Shown here: piece by piece, positions 44,342 to 53,306 of the stretch
Position numbering within the stretch: the first letter of the stretch is position 1
Layout of the letters: each line of letters begins with the position of its first letter
DNA from: Streptomyces sp. NBC_00286
GTDB taxonomy: Bacteria > Actinomycetota > Actinomycetes > Streptomycetales > Streptomycetaceae
NCBI RefSeq assembly: GCF_036173125.1
Contig: NZ_CP108054.1
Location: 7,035,001-7,099,000, forward strand
DNA: 64,000 nt
Reading direction: 5' to 3'
Made by a program: the position numbers and the translations under genes
The notes under the pieces: model-generated
What the model saw: only the letters and a program-made list of their open reading frames with translations
Database searches by the model: none
Told to the model about the DNA's origin: nothing

Positions 44342-46528
44342 TCAACCGCCGGAGGCAACCCGCACCAACAGTGACCCAGGAGCCACCGGCAACACCACCC
44401 GCAGCACCCCCGCTTCCCCGTCCCACTCCGCCGTGCCGGTCGGCGCCGAGGGATGCAAGACGTCCACCCGTACGTCCCCCCGACCCGCCAAGTGCGGCAC
44501 GGAGAGCGTCTGTTCGGCCTCGCCGCCCCGGCGCCACACCGACAGATACGTCACCCCCGCCGGAGGCACCCGCACCCGCACCCCCAAAGCCACCCACTCA
44601 TCCCCCCACCCCGGCAACCCGAGCGGCCAGAACGCCACCCCCGCCCGCAGATCCCCCCGGATCGACTTGTACGTCGCCACAGCGTCCCGTACCAGCGAAA
44701 GCTGCCCCGTCGACATCCGATCCAGATGCCCGGACAGATGCACCCGCCCCAGCAACGCCGTACCCAACGTGAAGTTGATCTCGTCGTCCGAGAACTCGGG
44801 CTGTGGGTACGCCCACACCGCCCCCTGCTCCGGCGGCACAGCCGTAGGCGCAGCCGCCGCGATCGGCGGATAGCGGAGCAGATCCTGCTGGTCGGACGTG
44901 GACTGCAGCTGAGCCACCGCCAAGGACGAGCCGTCCATGCGCATACCGCCGGACGCGCAGTTCTCGATCACCAGCGATGGGTGGCGGTCAAGTACCGACG
45001 ACAGCCAGGACAGCCACGCCCGCGTATGCGAGAGCAACCCCGGCACGGACGTGGTGATGTTGTAGTCCAGCTTCAGGTAACCCACACCCCACTCACCCAC
45101 GAGACGGTCCACCGTCTCGTCGAGGTGCGCCCGGGCCGCCGGATGCGTCAAGTCCAGCTGATGACGGCCCTGTTCGGTGACCCGCACGCCACCCTCGTGC
45201 CGCAGAAACGCCTCATCCGGCAGCGAGCGCGCGACGTCGCTGCGGACGCCCACGACCTCCGGCTCGAGCCACAGCCCCGGCACCATCCCGCGCGAGCGGA
45301 CACGGTCGAGCACCGCCCCGAGCCCCCCGCCGGGGAACCGCCCGGCGGACGGCAGCCAGGCGCCGACGCTGTCCCACCAGCCCGCCGCGTCATCGTCGTA
45401 CCAGCCGGTGTCGATGCAGAAGTACTCCGCCCCGGCCGAGGCCGCCGCGTCGATCAGCGGCAGCAGCTTCTCCGTCGTCGGGTCGCCCATCAACGTGTTC
45501 ATGTAGTCGTTGAAGATGACGGGGAGCCGCTCGTGGTCGGGGTGCGGGCGGCGGACGAGACGGCGGTACGTCGTCAGCGCGGCCAGCGCTCCGTCGAAGC
45601 ACACGCCGAGGGCCAGCGCCCCCCACTCGCTGCTGAACTCCCCGCCGGGCTCCAGGACTTCACGCCAGCCGTGCTCGTCCGAGGTCGGACCGCCGAGCGT
45701 CAGATACGTGTGTCCGCCGGCCTCCCCCGCCTCCCAGGACCAGCTCGCCGCGGACTCGATCTGCCACAGCCAACTGCGTTCGTCCGTACGGTGGTTGAGG
45801 GCGCCCATCGCCAAGTGCCCGTCGGTCGGCCAGCTGCCCCGCCCGGCCAGGCGCACCGCGGCCCGGCTGTCGTGCTCGTGGACGTCCCGGCCGATGTCGG
45901 GCACGGACGCCCGCAGCGGCTCGGCGTACCAACGGCACTCGGCGAGCCAGTCGTTGCGCGCCCGGAACACGAGCAGATCGTCGGGGGAGGGCAGGGCGCC
46001 CAGCAGCAGACTGCTGACCGAGCGCACGGTGACCGGCGCGGAGCCGTTGTTGCGGAGCCGTACCCGGGAGCGCAGCACCGGCACCCCGTCGGGCGAGGCA
46101 TACTCCGCGAAGACCACCAACTCGCTTGCGGGATCGTGGAGTTCGACGGTCAGACGATGCCAGCCGTCGTCGTCGTACGTGGCAACGTGTGCCCGGTATC
46201 TCAGCCGCGGCCCGAGCGCCGTCCCTGTGAACCGCGGCCCCGAAAACCCCGTACCCTCACCGGCCAGCACCAGATCGACCAGCGGCAACCCGGCATCACG
46301 GACCTCGGCATCCTCATCCTTGGGCTCCGGATCACCGGGCCGCGCCACCCGCAGCAACCGAGGCGACTCCCCGCCGACACCGGCGGCCCAGGCGGCCCCG
46401 CTCGCCCCGCCGGTCCCAGCCTCACCTGCCTCCTCGACCCCACCGGCCCCGCCGAAATCGAAGTCGACCGCGAGCTCCGAATGCCCCCAGCGATAGTGCC
46501 GTACGCCGTTGCCGTGGTCCTGCGTCAC
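44342..46528 (-). CDS. Alpha-galactosidase, GH36 family
   Basis: The 728-residue enzyme has an N-terminal beta domain and a GH36 barrel with FCIDTGWYDDDAAGWWDSVG, VPGLWLEPEVVG, nucleophile Asp in YLKLDYNITTSVPG (about residue 487) and acid/base Asp in NCASGGMRMDG. It removes terminal alpha-galactose. There is no signal peptide, so it acts in the cytosol. GTG 46528 has GGGGAG upstream. It is 79 bases downstream of a LacI gene on the same strand and is probably controlled by it, with the secreted GH39-like enzyme supplying sugars. Confidence 0.9.
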   Translation of the reverse strand: MTQDHGNGVRHYRWGHSELAVDFDFGGAGGVEEAGEAGTGGASGAAWAAGVGGESPRLLRVARPGDPEPKDEDAEVRDAGLPLVDLVLAGEGTGFSGPRFTGTALGPRLRYRAHVATYDDDGWHRLTVELHDPASELVVFAEYASPDGVPVLRSRVRLRNNGSAPVTVRSVSSLLLGALPSPDDLLVFRARNDWLAECRWYAEPLRASVPDIGRDVHEHDSRAAVRLAGRGSWPTDGHLAMGALNHRTDERSWLWQIESAASWSWEAGEAGGHTYLTLGGPTSDEHGWREVLEPGGEFSSEWGALALGVCFDGALAALTTYRRLVRRPHPDHERLPVIFNDYMNTLMGDPTTEKLLPLIDAAASAGAEYFCIDTGWYDDDAAGWWDSVGAWLPSAGRFPGGGLGAVLDRVRSRGMVPGLWLEPEVVGVRSDVARSLPDEAFLRHEGGVRVTEQGRHQLDLTHPAARAHLDETVDRLVGEWGVGYLKLDYNITTSVPGLLSHTRAWLSWLSSVLDRHPSLVIENCASGGMRMDGSSLAVAQLQSTSDQQDLLRYPPIAAAAPTAVPPEQGAVWAYPQPEFSDDEINFTLGTALLGRVHLSGHLDRMSTGQLSLVRDAVATYKSIRGDLRAGVAFWPLGLPGWGDEWVALGVRVRVPPAGVTYLSVWRRGGEAEQTLSVPHLAGRGDVRVDVLHPSAPTGTAEWDGEAGVLRVVLPVAPGSLLVRVASGG

Positions 46529-46607
46529 CCGATCTCCCCGCGATAGCCCTGATGACTCATGTCCTGATGCCGTGATGCCGTGATGCCGTGATCTTCAAGT
46601 CAACAAG

Positions 46608-47633
46608 TCAACCGTTACCCCTGCCACCGGGCCCCGTACTCTCCCGCACGATCAACTCCGGCTCCGCACAAGGCTCCTGCCCCGGAGCCGACGGATCCAG
46701 CAGACGATGCAGCAAGCCGAAACCCGTACGCCCGAGCCCCTCGAAGTCCAGCCGCACCGTGGTCAGCGCCGGAGCGAGGTACGCGGACGCGGGCGTGTCG
46801 TCGAAGCCCACGACGCTCAGCTCGTCGGGCACCCGGCGCCCGGCCTCCCGTGCCGCACGCAGCATCCCGAGCGCGAGGTCGTCGTTGCCGCACAGTACGG
46901 CGGTGGCGTCGGGGTGGCGTTCCAGGAGCGTGCGCGCCGCGAGGTGACCGGAGCGTGGCGTCCAGCCGCCGTCGATCGGCGCAGGGGCGTCGACTCCCGC
47001 TTCCCACAGGGCGTCCAGCCAGCCCTCCGTCCGCTGTGCGGTGTGTGCCGTGGACGAGGGGAGGGCGAGGCAGTGCACGGTCGGATGGCCGAGGCCCAGC
47101 AGGTGGCGGGTGGCGCGGGTGGCGGCGAGGCGGTCGTCGAGCCATACGTGCCGGGGGTCCGGGTCGTCGCCCGGTGGGCGCTCGACCAGCGCCGTCACGG
47201 GTACGTCCGCGGGCAGCAGCTCCAGCGCCCGGACGCCCGCCGCGTCGAAGGCGATGACGATCACGGGCTCGCCGGGGCGTACCAACCGGGCCCGCAACTC
47301 CTCGGCGTCCAGGGACGCGTGGCGGTCGAGCACGCTGATCGAGACCGCGAACCCCGCCGTGCGCGCGGCCTCCTCGATGCCGCGCAGTGCCGCCGCGTTG
47401 CCGTACAGGGAGGTGTCGGAGGTGAGCACGGTCAGCGAGCGGACCGCCTTGCCGGCGAGTTCGCGGGCGGCCCGGTTGGGCCGGTAGCCGAGTTCGCCGA
47501 TGGCGGTCTGCACCCGTCGGCGGGTGGCTTCGGCGACGCGTTCGTTGCCGTTGATGACGCGCGAGACGGTCTGGTACGAGACGCCGGCCGCGCGGGCGAC
47601 GTCCCTGATGGTGGGCTCTTGAACGCTCCTCAT
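46608..47633 (-). CDS. LacI-family transcriptional regulator
   Basis: The 341-residue protein has an N-terminal LacI HTH (TIRDVARAAGVSYQTVSRVI NG) with the hinge RPNRAARELAG and a periplasmic-binding-type sugar domain (VIVIAFDAAGV; LCGNDDLALGMLRAAREAGR; VVGFDDTPASAYL). ATG 47633 is preferred (GGGAG about 11 bases upstream); an in-frame GTG at 47645 would make the operator itself coding. Identical operator sequences lie directly before this start and before the divergent glycosidase gene. Confidence 0.92.
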   Translation of the reverse strand: MRSVQEPTIRDVARAAGVSYQTVSRVINGNERVAEATRRRVQTAIGELGYRPNRAARELAGKAVRSLTVLTSDTSLYGNAAALRGIEEAARTAGFAVSISVLDRHASLDAEELRARLVRPGEPVIVIAFDAAGVRALELLPADVPVTALVERPPGDDPDPRHVWLDDRLAATRATRHLLGLGHPTVHCLALPSSTAHTAQRTEGWLDALWEAGVDAPAPIDGGWTPRSGHLAARTLLERHPDATAVLCGNDDLALGMLRAAREAGRRVPDELSVVGFDDTPASAYLAPALTTVRLDFEGLGRTGFGLLHRLLDPSAPGQEPCAEPELIVRESTGPGGRGNG

Positions 47634-47645
47634 GTGAACGGTCAC
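47634..47645. promoter_or_regulatory. LacI operator 1
   Basis: GTGAACGGTCAC, the exact reverse complement of operator 2 at 47743-47754. It directly abuts the LacI ATG, so binding would repress the regulator and the alpha-galactosidase gene behind it. Confidence 0.75.
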
Positions 47646-47742
47646 TCCCTGGTTACCGCACTGGCCACTTCAGTGTTGGTGCTGCTTATTGCTGCAACAG
47701 GTGTTGACAGATGTTACTGCGGCGGGAGAATCATGCGCTGAT

Positions 47743-47754
47743 GTGACCGTTCAC
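47743..47754. promoter_or_regulatory. LacI operator 2
   Basis: GTGACCGTTCAC (extended TGTGACCGTTCACA), 22 bases upstream of the glycosidase ATG at 47777 and 109 bases from operator 1. A tetramer or two dimers could bridge both sites and control the divergent genes together. Confidence 0.75.
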
Positions 47755-47776
47755 ACAAGAGTCCAGGAGCCGATGG

Positions 47777-50335
47777 ATGACTCGGAGAACGCGCACGACA
47801 CAAGGGACCAAAGGGATCACAGGGATCAGACGGTGGACCACCACGCTCCTCACGCTCGCACTGATGGGAGGCGCCATGTCGGCGGCCCAGCTGTCCGCGG
47901 CCCAGGGCGCGGAACGGGCGGCGCCCCGCCTCTCCGTCGACCTCGCCGACTCCGAGGGGCCGGTGATGCGCGGCGCGAACGGCGCGCTGTACGGGCTCAG
48001 CGACGACGGCGTGCCCAGCGACGCCGCGCTGGAGCCGCTGAAGGTCACCAGCATCTCGCAGAAGCCGGAGGGCGGCGCCCAGCACCCCAACGGGGACGCC
48101 ATCACCGTCTCCAAGTCGTTCTTCCGCAACGGCGGCGGCGAGATCAACGTGATGATGCAGGACATCTACGCCAAGTGGCCGTACGAGGACCTCGGCATCG
48201 ACGACTACCTCCCCAAGGTCGACAAGATCGCCAAGGAGGTGTCGGCCGCCCCGAACAGCGACCGCTTCGTCTACATCCCGTTCAACGAGCCCGACCAGAT
48301 CTGGTACAACCTCGGCGTCGCGGACCAGGCGACGTACGAGAAGAACCGCGACCGGTTCTTCCAGGACTGGAAGACGGTGTACCAGCGGATCCGCGCGATC
48401 GACCCGGACGCGAGGATCGCCGGCCCGAACGAAGCCGCGTATCACACACGCCTGTTGACGGACTTCCTCGCCTTCGCCGAGCGCGAGAACGTACTGCCGC
48501 AAATCATGACCTGGCACGAGCTCGGCTCCGGCTCGCTGCGGGACTTCCAGGGGCACTACGACAACTACCGTTCGATCGAGCACGAGTTGGGTATCGCCCC
48601 GCTGAAGATCAACATCGATGAGTACGCCAACCGCCGCGATCTGTCCGTGCCGGGGCAACTCGTGCAGTGGGTCTCGATGTTCGAGCGCAACAAGGTGTAC
48701 GGCAACATGGCGTACTGGGACGCCGCCGGCAATCTCAGCGGCCATGTCGTGCGCTCCAACATCCCCAACGGCGGCTGGTGGCTGTTCCGTTGGTATGCGG
48801 GCCTGACCGGCGACACCGTCAAGGTGACCCCGCCGCAGGCCAACACCATCGACACGCTCCAGGGCCTCGCCTCGTACGACACGAAGCGCCGGCAGGCGCA
48901 GGTGGTGCTCGGCGGCGCGGCGGGCGACGCGGACGTCGTCGTCAGGAGCGTCTACCGCAAGGTCTTCGGGTCCTCGGTCACCGCGACCGTGGCGGAGGCG
49001 GCCTGGTCCGGGTACGAGGGCGCGCACGCGGCGCCTCAGGTGCTCAAGCGCGTGAAGCTGAAGGTGGCGAAGGACGGCACGGTCACCGTTCCGCTCACCG
49101 GCATGCGGAAGATGTCGGCGTACCGCGTCGTCCTCAACCCGGCCGGCTCCGGCACACCCGCCGCGCCGTCCGTGCCCTGGTCGGCGTCGTACGAGGCGGA
49201 GGACGCGGCGATCACCGGCGGCCAGGTCTACACCCAGGGCACGGTGTCCAACGCCAACGGGTACGCCGCCTCCGGCACCAAGGACGTCGGTTCGCTCAAC
49301 ACCGCTTCCAGCAAGGTGGACTTCACGGTCTCGGTGCCGCGCACGGGGACGTACGACCTGGGGATCCTGTACGGCAACCAGAGCGGGACGCCCGCCACAC
49401 AGAAGCTCTCCGTGGACGGCGGCACGGCGACGACAGTGACGTATCCCTCTACGGAGAACTGGACGTACCGCGCCCTGAAGACCGTCCCCGTCTCTCTCAC
49501 GGCGGGCAGCCACACCCTGACGCTGGCCAAGGACAGCAAGGAGGTGACGCTGGACCGCGTCGACCTGACGGCGAGCACTACGCCTTCGGCGCGGTACGAA
49601 GCGACGCTCGCGGACATCTCGGGCAAGCCGGCGTACGACTACGGGAGTTCGGCCGGCACCGGGACGGGCACCCTGCGGCTCGGTTCCGGCGACAAGGCGG
49701 TCTTCGACGTGTACGCGCCGAGCGACGGCTACTACACGCTGACCTCGCGGGCCTCGGCGGCCGTGAAGCTGTCCCTGCACGGCCAGTCGGTGACGGCACC
49801 GCCCGACCGGGCGCTGAGGCTGTACCTGGTCGCGGGCAACAACCGGGTGACCGCGACCGGTTCGGGCGTCGGACTGCGCTCGCTGGACGTGTCGGGGGCG
49901 GGCTCGTCCTCGGGCACGCTCGCCTTCGAGGGCGCGGACGCGACCCTGGCCGGGGGAGCACGCCTGGAGTCCTCGACGTACGCCTCGGCGGGCTCGTACA
50001 TCGGCTGGCTGGGCAACTCGGCGGGGAGTACGGCGCAGTTCACGGTCGATGCCCCCAAGGCGGGGCGCTACATGCTGGTCATCTCGTACGCCAACAATGA
50101 CCGCCGCGACAACGGGCACGCGTACAACACGGACATCGTGTCCCGCACGGCGGATGTCACGGTGGGCGACACCACGCGGAAGGTGACCTTCAAGAACACG
50201 TGGAGCTGGGACGACTACTGGACGGTGGGGGTTCCGGTCGACTTGAAGAAGGGCGCGAACGCGGTGACGTTCGCCAATGCGTCGGCTTGGGCGCCGAACA
50301 TCGACAGGGTGGAACTGGCGCCGGTACTGGGCTAG
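47777..50335 (+). CDS. Secreted GH39-like glycoside hydrolase with CBM35-type domains
   Basis: The 852-residue precursor has a signal peptide with twin arginines (RRWTTTLLTLALMGGAMSAA). Its clan-A barrel has acid/base Glu171 in FNEPDQ and nucleophile Glu282 in INIDEYANRRD, plus a beta-sandwich. Two C-terminal CBM35/CBM6-like modules follow (SYEAEDAAITGGQVYTQGT; TLAFEGADATLAGGARLES to DRVELAPVLG). The target polysaccharide is not known; control by the LacI regulator shared with an alpha-galactosidase suggests a galactose-containing polymer (inference). It is exported and not anchored. Confidence 0.82.
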   Translation: MTRRTRTTQGTKGITGIRRWTTTLLTLALMGGAMSAAQLSAAQGAERAAPRLSVDLADSEGPVMRGANGALYGLSDDGVPSDAALEPLKVTSISQKPEGGAQHPNGDAITVSKSFFRNGGGEINVMMQDIYAKWPYEDLGIDDYLPKVDKIAKEVSAAPNSDRFVYIPFNEPDQIWYNLGVADQATYEKNRDRFFQDWKTVYQRIRAIDPDARIAGPNEAAYHTRLLTDFLAFAERENVLPQIMTWHELGSGSLRDFQGHYDNYRSIEHELGIAPLKINIDEYANRRDLSVPGQLVQWVSMFERNKVYGNMAYWDAAGNLSGHVVRSNIPNGGWWLFRWYAGLTGDTVKVTPPQANTIDTLQGLASYDTKRRQAQVVLGGAAGDADVVVRSVYRKVFGSSVTATVAEAAWSGYEGAHAAPQVLKRVKLKVAKDGTVTVPLTGMRKMSAYRVVLNPAGSGTPAAPSVPWSASYEAEDAAITGGQVYTQGTVSNANGYAASGTKDVGSLNTASSKVDFTVSVPRTGTYDLGILYGNQSGTPATQKLSVDGGTATTVTYPSTENWTYRALKTVPVSLTAGSHTLTLAKDSKEVTLDRVDLTASTTPSARYEATLADISGKPAYDYGSSAGTGTGTLRLGSGDKAVFDVYAPSDGYYTLTSRASAAVKLSLHGQSVTAPPDRALRLYLVAGNNRVTATGSGVGLRSLDVSGAGSSSGTLAFEGADATLAGGARLESSTYASAGSYIGWLGNSAGSTAQFTVDAPKAGRYMLVISYANNDRRDNGHAYNTDIVSRTADVTVGDTTRKVTFKNTWSWDDYWTVGVPVDLKKGANAVTFANASAWAPNIDRVELAPVLG

Positions 50336-50349
50336 TTGGGTGCAGCACC

Positions 50350-50450
50350 GCGCCCCTGTGGAGGCCGGAGGCCTTCCTTTAGGGGCGCGGGGCTGTGTCG
50401 ATATGCGGCTCCGCCGCGTGGGCGCGACCAGCCACGATGCACCCGCAGCG
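50350..50450. repeat. Hairpin and dispersed palindromic repeat after the glycosidase gene
   Basis: GCGCCCCT (50350-50357) pairs with AGGGGCGC (50381-50388), a terminator-like arrangement. The dispersed repeat follows: GGGGCGCGGGGCTGTG, then GCGGCTCCGCCGC (50405-50417) and GTGGGCGCGACCAGCCAC. Confidence 0.7.
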
Positions 50451-52955
50451 TCAAACCGCCCCCTCCGCGGAGCGGTCGGCTCGCTCAACGCGCACGGCGC
50501 ACGCCTTGAACTCCGGCATGCGGGACGTCGGGTCGAGGGCCGGGTTGGTCAGGGTGTTGGCCCGGCCCTCGCCCGGCCAGTGGAAGGGCATGAAGACCGT
50601 GTCCGGGCGGATGGAGGTGGTGATCCGCGCGGGCGCGGTCGCGCGTCCGCGCCGGGAGACGACGGCAAGGGCGTCGCCCTCCTTGGCACCGAGCCGCTCG
50701 GCGAGCCTCGGGTGCAGCTCCACGAAGGCGCTGGGGGCGGCGGCGTTCAACTCGTCCACCCGCCGGGTCTGCGCCCCCGACTGGTACTGCGAAACGACCC
50801 GCCCGGTGGTCAACAGCACCGGGTACTCGTCATCGGGCTCCTCAGCAAGCGGCCGATGCGTCACGGCAACGAACCGGGCGCGGCCGTCGGGGGTGGCGAA
50901 CCGGTCGAGGAAGAGACGCGGGGTGCCGGGGTGGACCTCGGCTACGGCCTTTGGCTCGGCGTCGCCCGGCTGGGCCGCCGCACCAGCGGCCGTGGCTTCG
51001 CCCTGCCGGGTGTCCGGCGCACCAGCGGCCGTGGCTTCGCCCGGCTGGGACCCTGACGCTGCAGCGGTCGGGGCCGTACTCGGCAGAGCGCCGGGCTCAC
51101 CCGGCAGCGCACCGGACGGGGCCTGCGGCCTGGCATCGCCCTGCCGGGCGGCGGCTGCAGCCGGTGGCTCGGCGTCGCCCGGCCAGGTGCCTGCTGGGCC
51201 CGTGGGCCCGGCCTCGCCCGCCGGATCGTCCGGCCAGAGGTCGAGGGCGGCGTCCTCGCCGTCCTGCGCCGCGGCGCTCGCTGTGCCGCCCAGCGGCTTC
51301 TCTGCCGGGGGCGCGGGGGTGTCGGCGCCCGCTTGTTGAACCTGCGGAGCCTCGGCCGGGCACGGCCAGAACACCCCGTTCTCCTCCGCCAGGCGGCGAT
51401 ACGTGATCCCCGAGTAGTCGGCGGGTCCGCCCGCGCTCGCCCGGCGGAGTTCCTCGAAGATCTCCTCGGCGTCCGTCGGGAAGCCCTTTTCCACGCCCAG
51501 GCGGGAGGCCAGTTCGTGCATGACCTCCAGGTCGCTGCGTACGCCCTCCGGAGGAGTGATCGCGCGCCGCCGCAGCAGCACCCGGCCCTCCAGGTTGGTC
51601 ATCGTCCCTGTCTCCTCGGCCCACTGCGTCACCGGCAGTACGACATCCGCCAGGGCCGCCGTCTCGGACAGCACCACGTCACAAACGGCCAGGAAATCAA
51701 GCGACTTGATACGTTCCTCGATGTGCGCGGCACGCGGCGCCGACACCACCGGGTTCGAGGCCATCAGCAGCAGCGCGCGGATGTCCGTACCGAGGGCGTC
51801 AAGGAGCTCGTACGCGCTGCGGCCCGGACCCGGGAGCGAGTCCGGGTCCACGCCCCAGACCTCGGCCACATGGCGGCGCGCCGCCGGGTCGTCGAGCTTG
51901 CGATAGCCGGGCAACTGGTCGGCCTTCTGGCCGTGTTCACGGCCACCCTGCCCGTTGCCCTGCCCGGTCAGACAGCCGTAGCCGGAGAAGGGGCGCCCGG
52001 GGCGCCCGGTGGCCAGGCACAGGTTGATCCACGCGCCCACCGTGTCCGTACCCTTCGACTGCTGCTCGGGCCCGCGCGCGGTGAGCACCATCGCTGACTC
52101 CGGCTCACAGAACAGCCGTACCGTCTCCCGGAGTTGAGGCACGGACACCCCCGTGATCCGCTCCACCAGCTCCGGCCAGTGCGCCATCGCCGCGGCCCGT
52201 GCCTCCTCCCAGCCGCTCGTACGCTCCTGGATGTACGCCTCGTCCGTACGCCCCTCCGCCACCACCAGGTGCAGCAGGCCGAGCGCGAGGGCGAGGTCCG
52301 TACCGGGGCGGGGGGCGAGGTGCAGGTCCGCCTGCTCGGCGGTCCGGGTGCGGCGCGGATCGATGACGATCAGCTTGCCGCCGTTGGCCTTGAGCTCGGT
52401 GAGATAGCGCAGAGCGGGCGGCATCGTCTCGGCGAGGTTCGAGCCGACGAGGATGACGCAGCCGGTCTTCGGGATGTCCTCCAGCGGGAACGGCAGCCCC
52501 CGGTCCAGACCGAACGCCTTGATCCCGCCGGCCGCAGCGGACGACATGCAGAAACGTCCGTTGTAGTCGATCTGCGAGGTGCCGAGCACCACGCGGGCGA
52601 ACTTCCCGAGCGTGTACGCCTTCTCGTTGGTCAGCCCGCCGCCGCCGAACACCCCGCACGCGTCCGGGCCATGCTCCGTACGCGTGCGGGACAGCGCCTC
52701 GGCGATACGGCCCAGCGCCTCGTCCCAGGTGGCGGGCTCCAGGACCCCGGAGTTCCGGACCAGCGGGGAGGTGAGGCGGACGCTCGATGAGAGCACCGCC
52801 GGCGCGGTACGGCCCTTGCCGCACAGCGCGCCGCGGTTCACCGGGAAGTCCGGGCGCTCGACCACCGCGACGCCCCCGTCCTGCTCGGGCGTGAGATTCA
52901 TTCCGCACTGCAGGGCGCAGTACGGGCAGTGGGTGGGCGTCACGGTGTTCTGCAT
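50451..52955 (-). CDS. nasA: Assimilatory nitrate reductase catalytic subunit with inserted linker
   Basis: The 834-residue protein is a molybdopterin bis-MGD oxidoreductase. Its N-terminal 4Fe-4S motif is HCPYCALQCGM (CxxCxxxC) with a later Cys in GALCGKGR. Mo-cofactor regions VILVGSNLAETMPPALRYL, ARGPEQQSKGTDTVGAWINL and LTGQGNGQGGREHGQKADQL follow, and a C-terminal dinucleotide domain with TTGRVVSQYQSGAQTRRVDE. Residues about 540-670 are an Ala/Pro/Gly-rich insertion not needed by the family. It reduces nitrate to nitrite, which feeds nirBD. ATG 52955 is used. A GlnR-like site lies upstream. Confidence 0.9.
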   Translation of the reverse strand: MQNTVTPTHCPYCALQCGMNLTPEQDGGVAVVERPDFPVNRGALCGKGRTAPAVLSSSVRLTSPLVRNSGVLEPATWDEALGRIAEALSRTRTEHGPDACGVFGGGGLTNEKAYTLGKFARVVLGTSQIDYNGRFCMSSAAAGGIKAFGLDRGLPFPLEDIPKTGCVILVGSNLAETMPPALRYLTELKANGGKLIVIDPRRTRTAEQADLHLAPRPGTDLALALGLLHLVVAEGRTDEAYIQERTSGWEEARAAAMAHWPELVERITGVSVPQLRETVRLFCEPESAMVLTARGPEQQSKGTDTVGAWINLCLATGRPGRPFSGYGCLTGQGNGQGGREHGQKADQLPGYRKLDDPAARRHVAEVWGVDPDSLPGPGRSAYELLDALGTDIRALLLMASNPVVSAPRAAHIEERIKSLDFLAVCDVVLSETAALADVVLPVTQWAEETGTMTNLEGRVLLRRRAITPPEGVRSDLEVMHELASRLGVEKGFPTDAEEIFEELRRASAGGPADYSGITYRRLAEENGVFWPCPAEAPQVQQAGADTPAPPAEKPLGGTASAAAQDGEDAALDLWPDDPAGEAGPTGPAGTWPGDAEPPAAAAARQGDARPQAPSGALPGEPGALPSTAPTAAASGSQPGEATAAGAPDTRQGEATAAGAAAQPGDAEPKAVAEVHPGTPRLFLDRFATPDGRARFVAVTHRPLAEEPDDEYPVLLTTGRVVSQYQSGAQTRRVDELNAAAPSAFVELHPRLAERLGAKEGDALAVVSRRGRATAPARITTSIRPDTVFMPFHWPGEGRANTLTNPALDPTSRMPEFKACAVRVERADRSAEGAV

Positions 52956-53306
52956 ACCGTCCAGCGTGCGTCGCACGTGTTACGCACCGCAACGCGTCCC
53001 GTTACACGGCAGGCACGGGGACCTCCCCGTGGGGGCGCAGGCGGCGTGAGGGGCCGGAAGCGCGACGCCTGAGGTTCCTGTCGTGAACCTGTTCAGAAGC
53101 TGTCGATGTGCTGTCGGTCCAGTCATGTGACTTGTTTTGCCAGTGACGCGGACCACATTGAACGTTGAAGCTGTTCGGGTCGCCATCGCGCACGTGTGGT
53201 GCGGCCTGCAATATCTCCGAACGGTGTTCGGCATGTCGAACGCCGTGTGTCAGCGTTCAGTCGCCCGAGGCACCTTCTCCCCACACAGCCAGGAGGTCTG
53301 TGAAGC
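52956..53306. promoter_or_regulatory. Divergent promoter region of nasA and the adenylation gene
   Basis: 351 bases without a gene. It contains a GlnR-like box at 52979-53005 (see that entry). Next to the adenylation gene, AGGAGG (53291-53296) is the ribosome site 10 bases before ATG 53307. The remainder shows no assignable element. Confidence 0.5.
52979..53005 (-). promoter_or_regulatory. GlnR-like binding site upstream of nasA
   Basis: GTTAC-n6-CAACG-n6-GTTAC on the plus strand (52979-52983, 52990-52994, 53001-53005) has the 11-base periodicity of GlnR half-sites. Two of the three half-sites match GTnAC. It lies 24 bases from the nasA start. GlnR control of nasA is established in S. coelicolor. 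Confidence 0.6.

Noticed and set aside
47714..50488. A 924-codon minus-strand frame opposite the GH39-like gene
   Set aside because: Shadow of the secreted glycosidase, with Arg/His/Val-rich composition and no motif.
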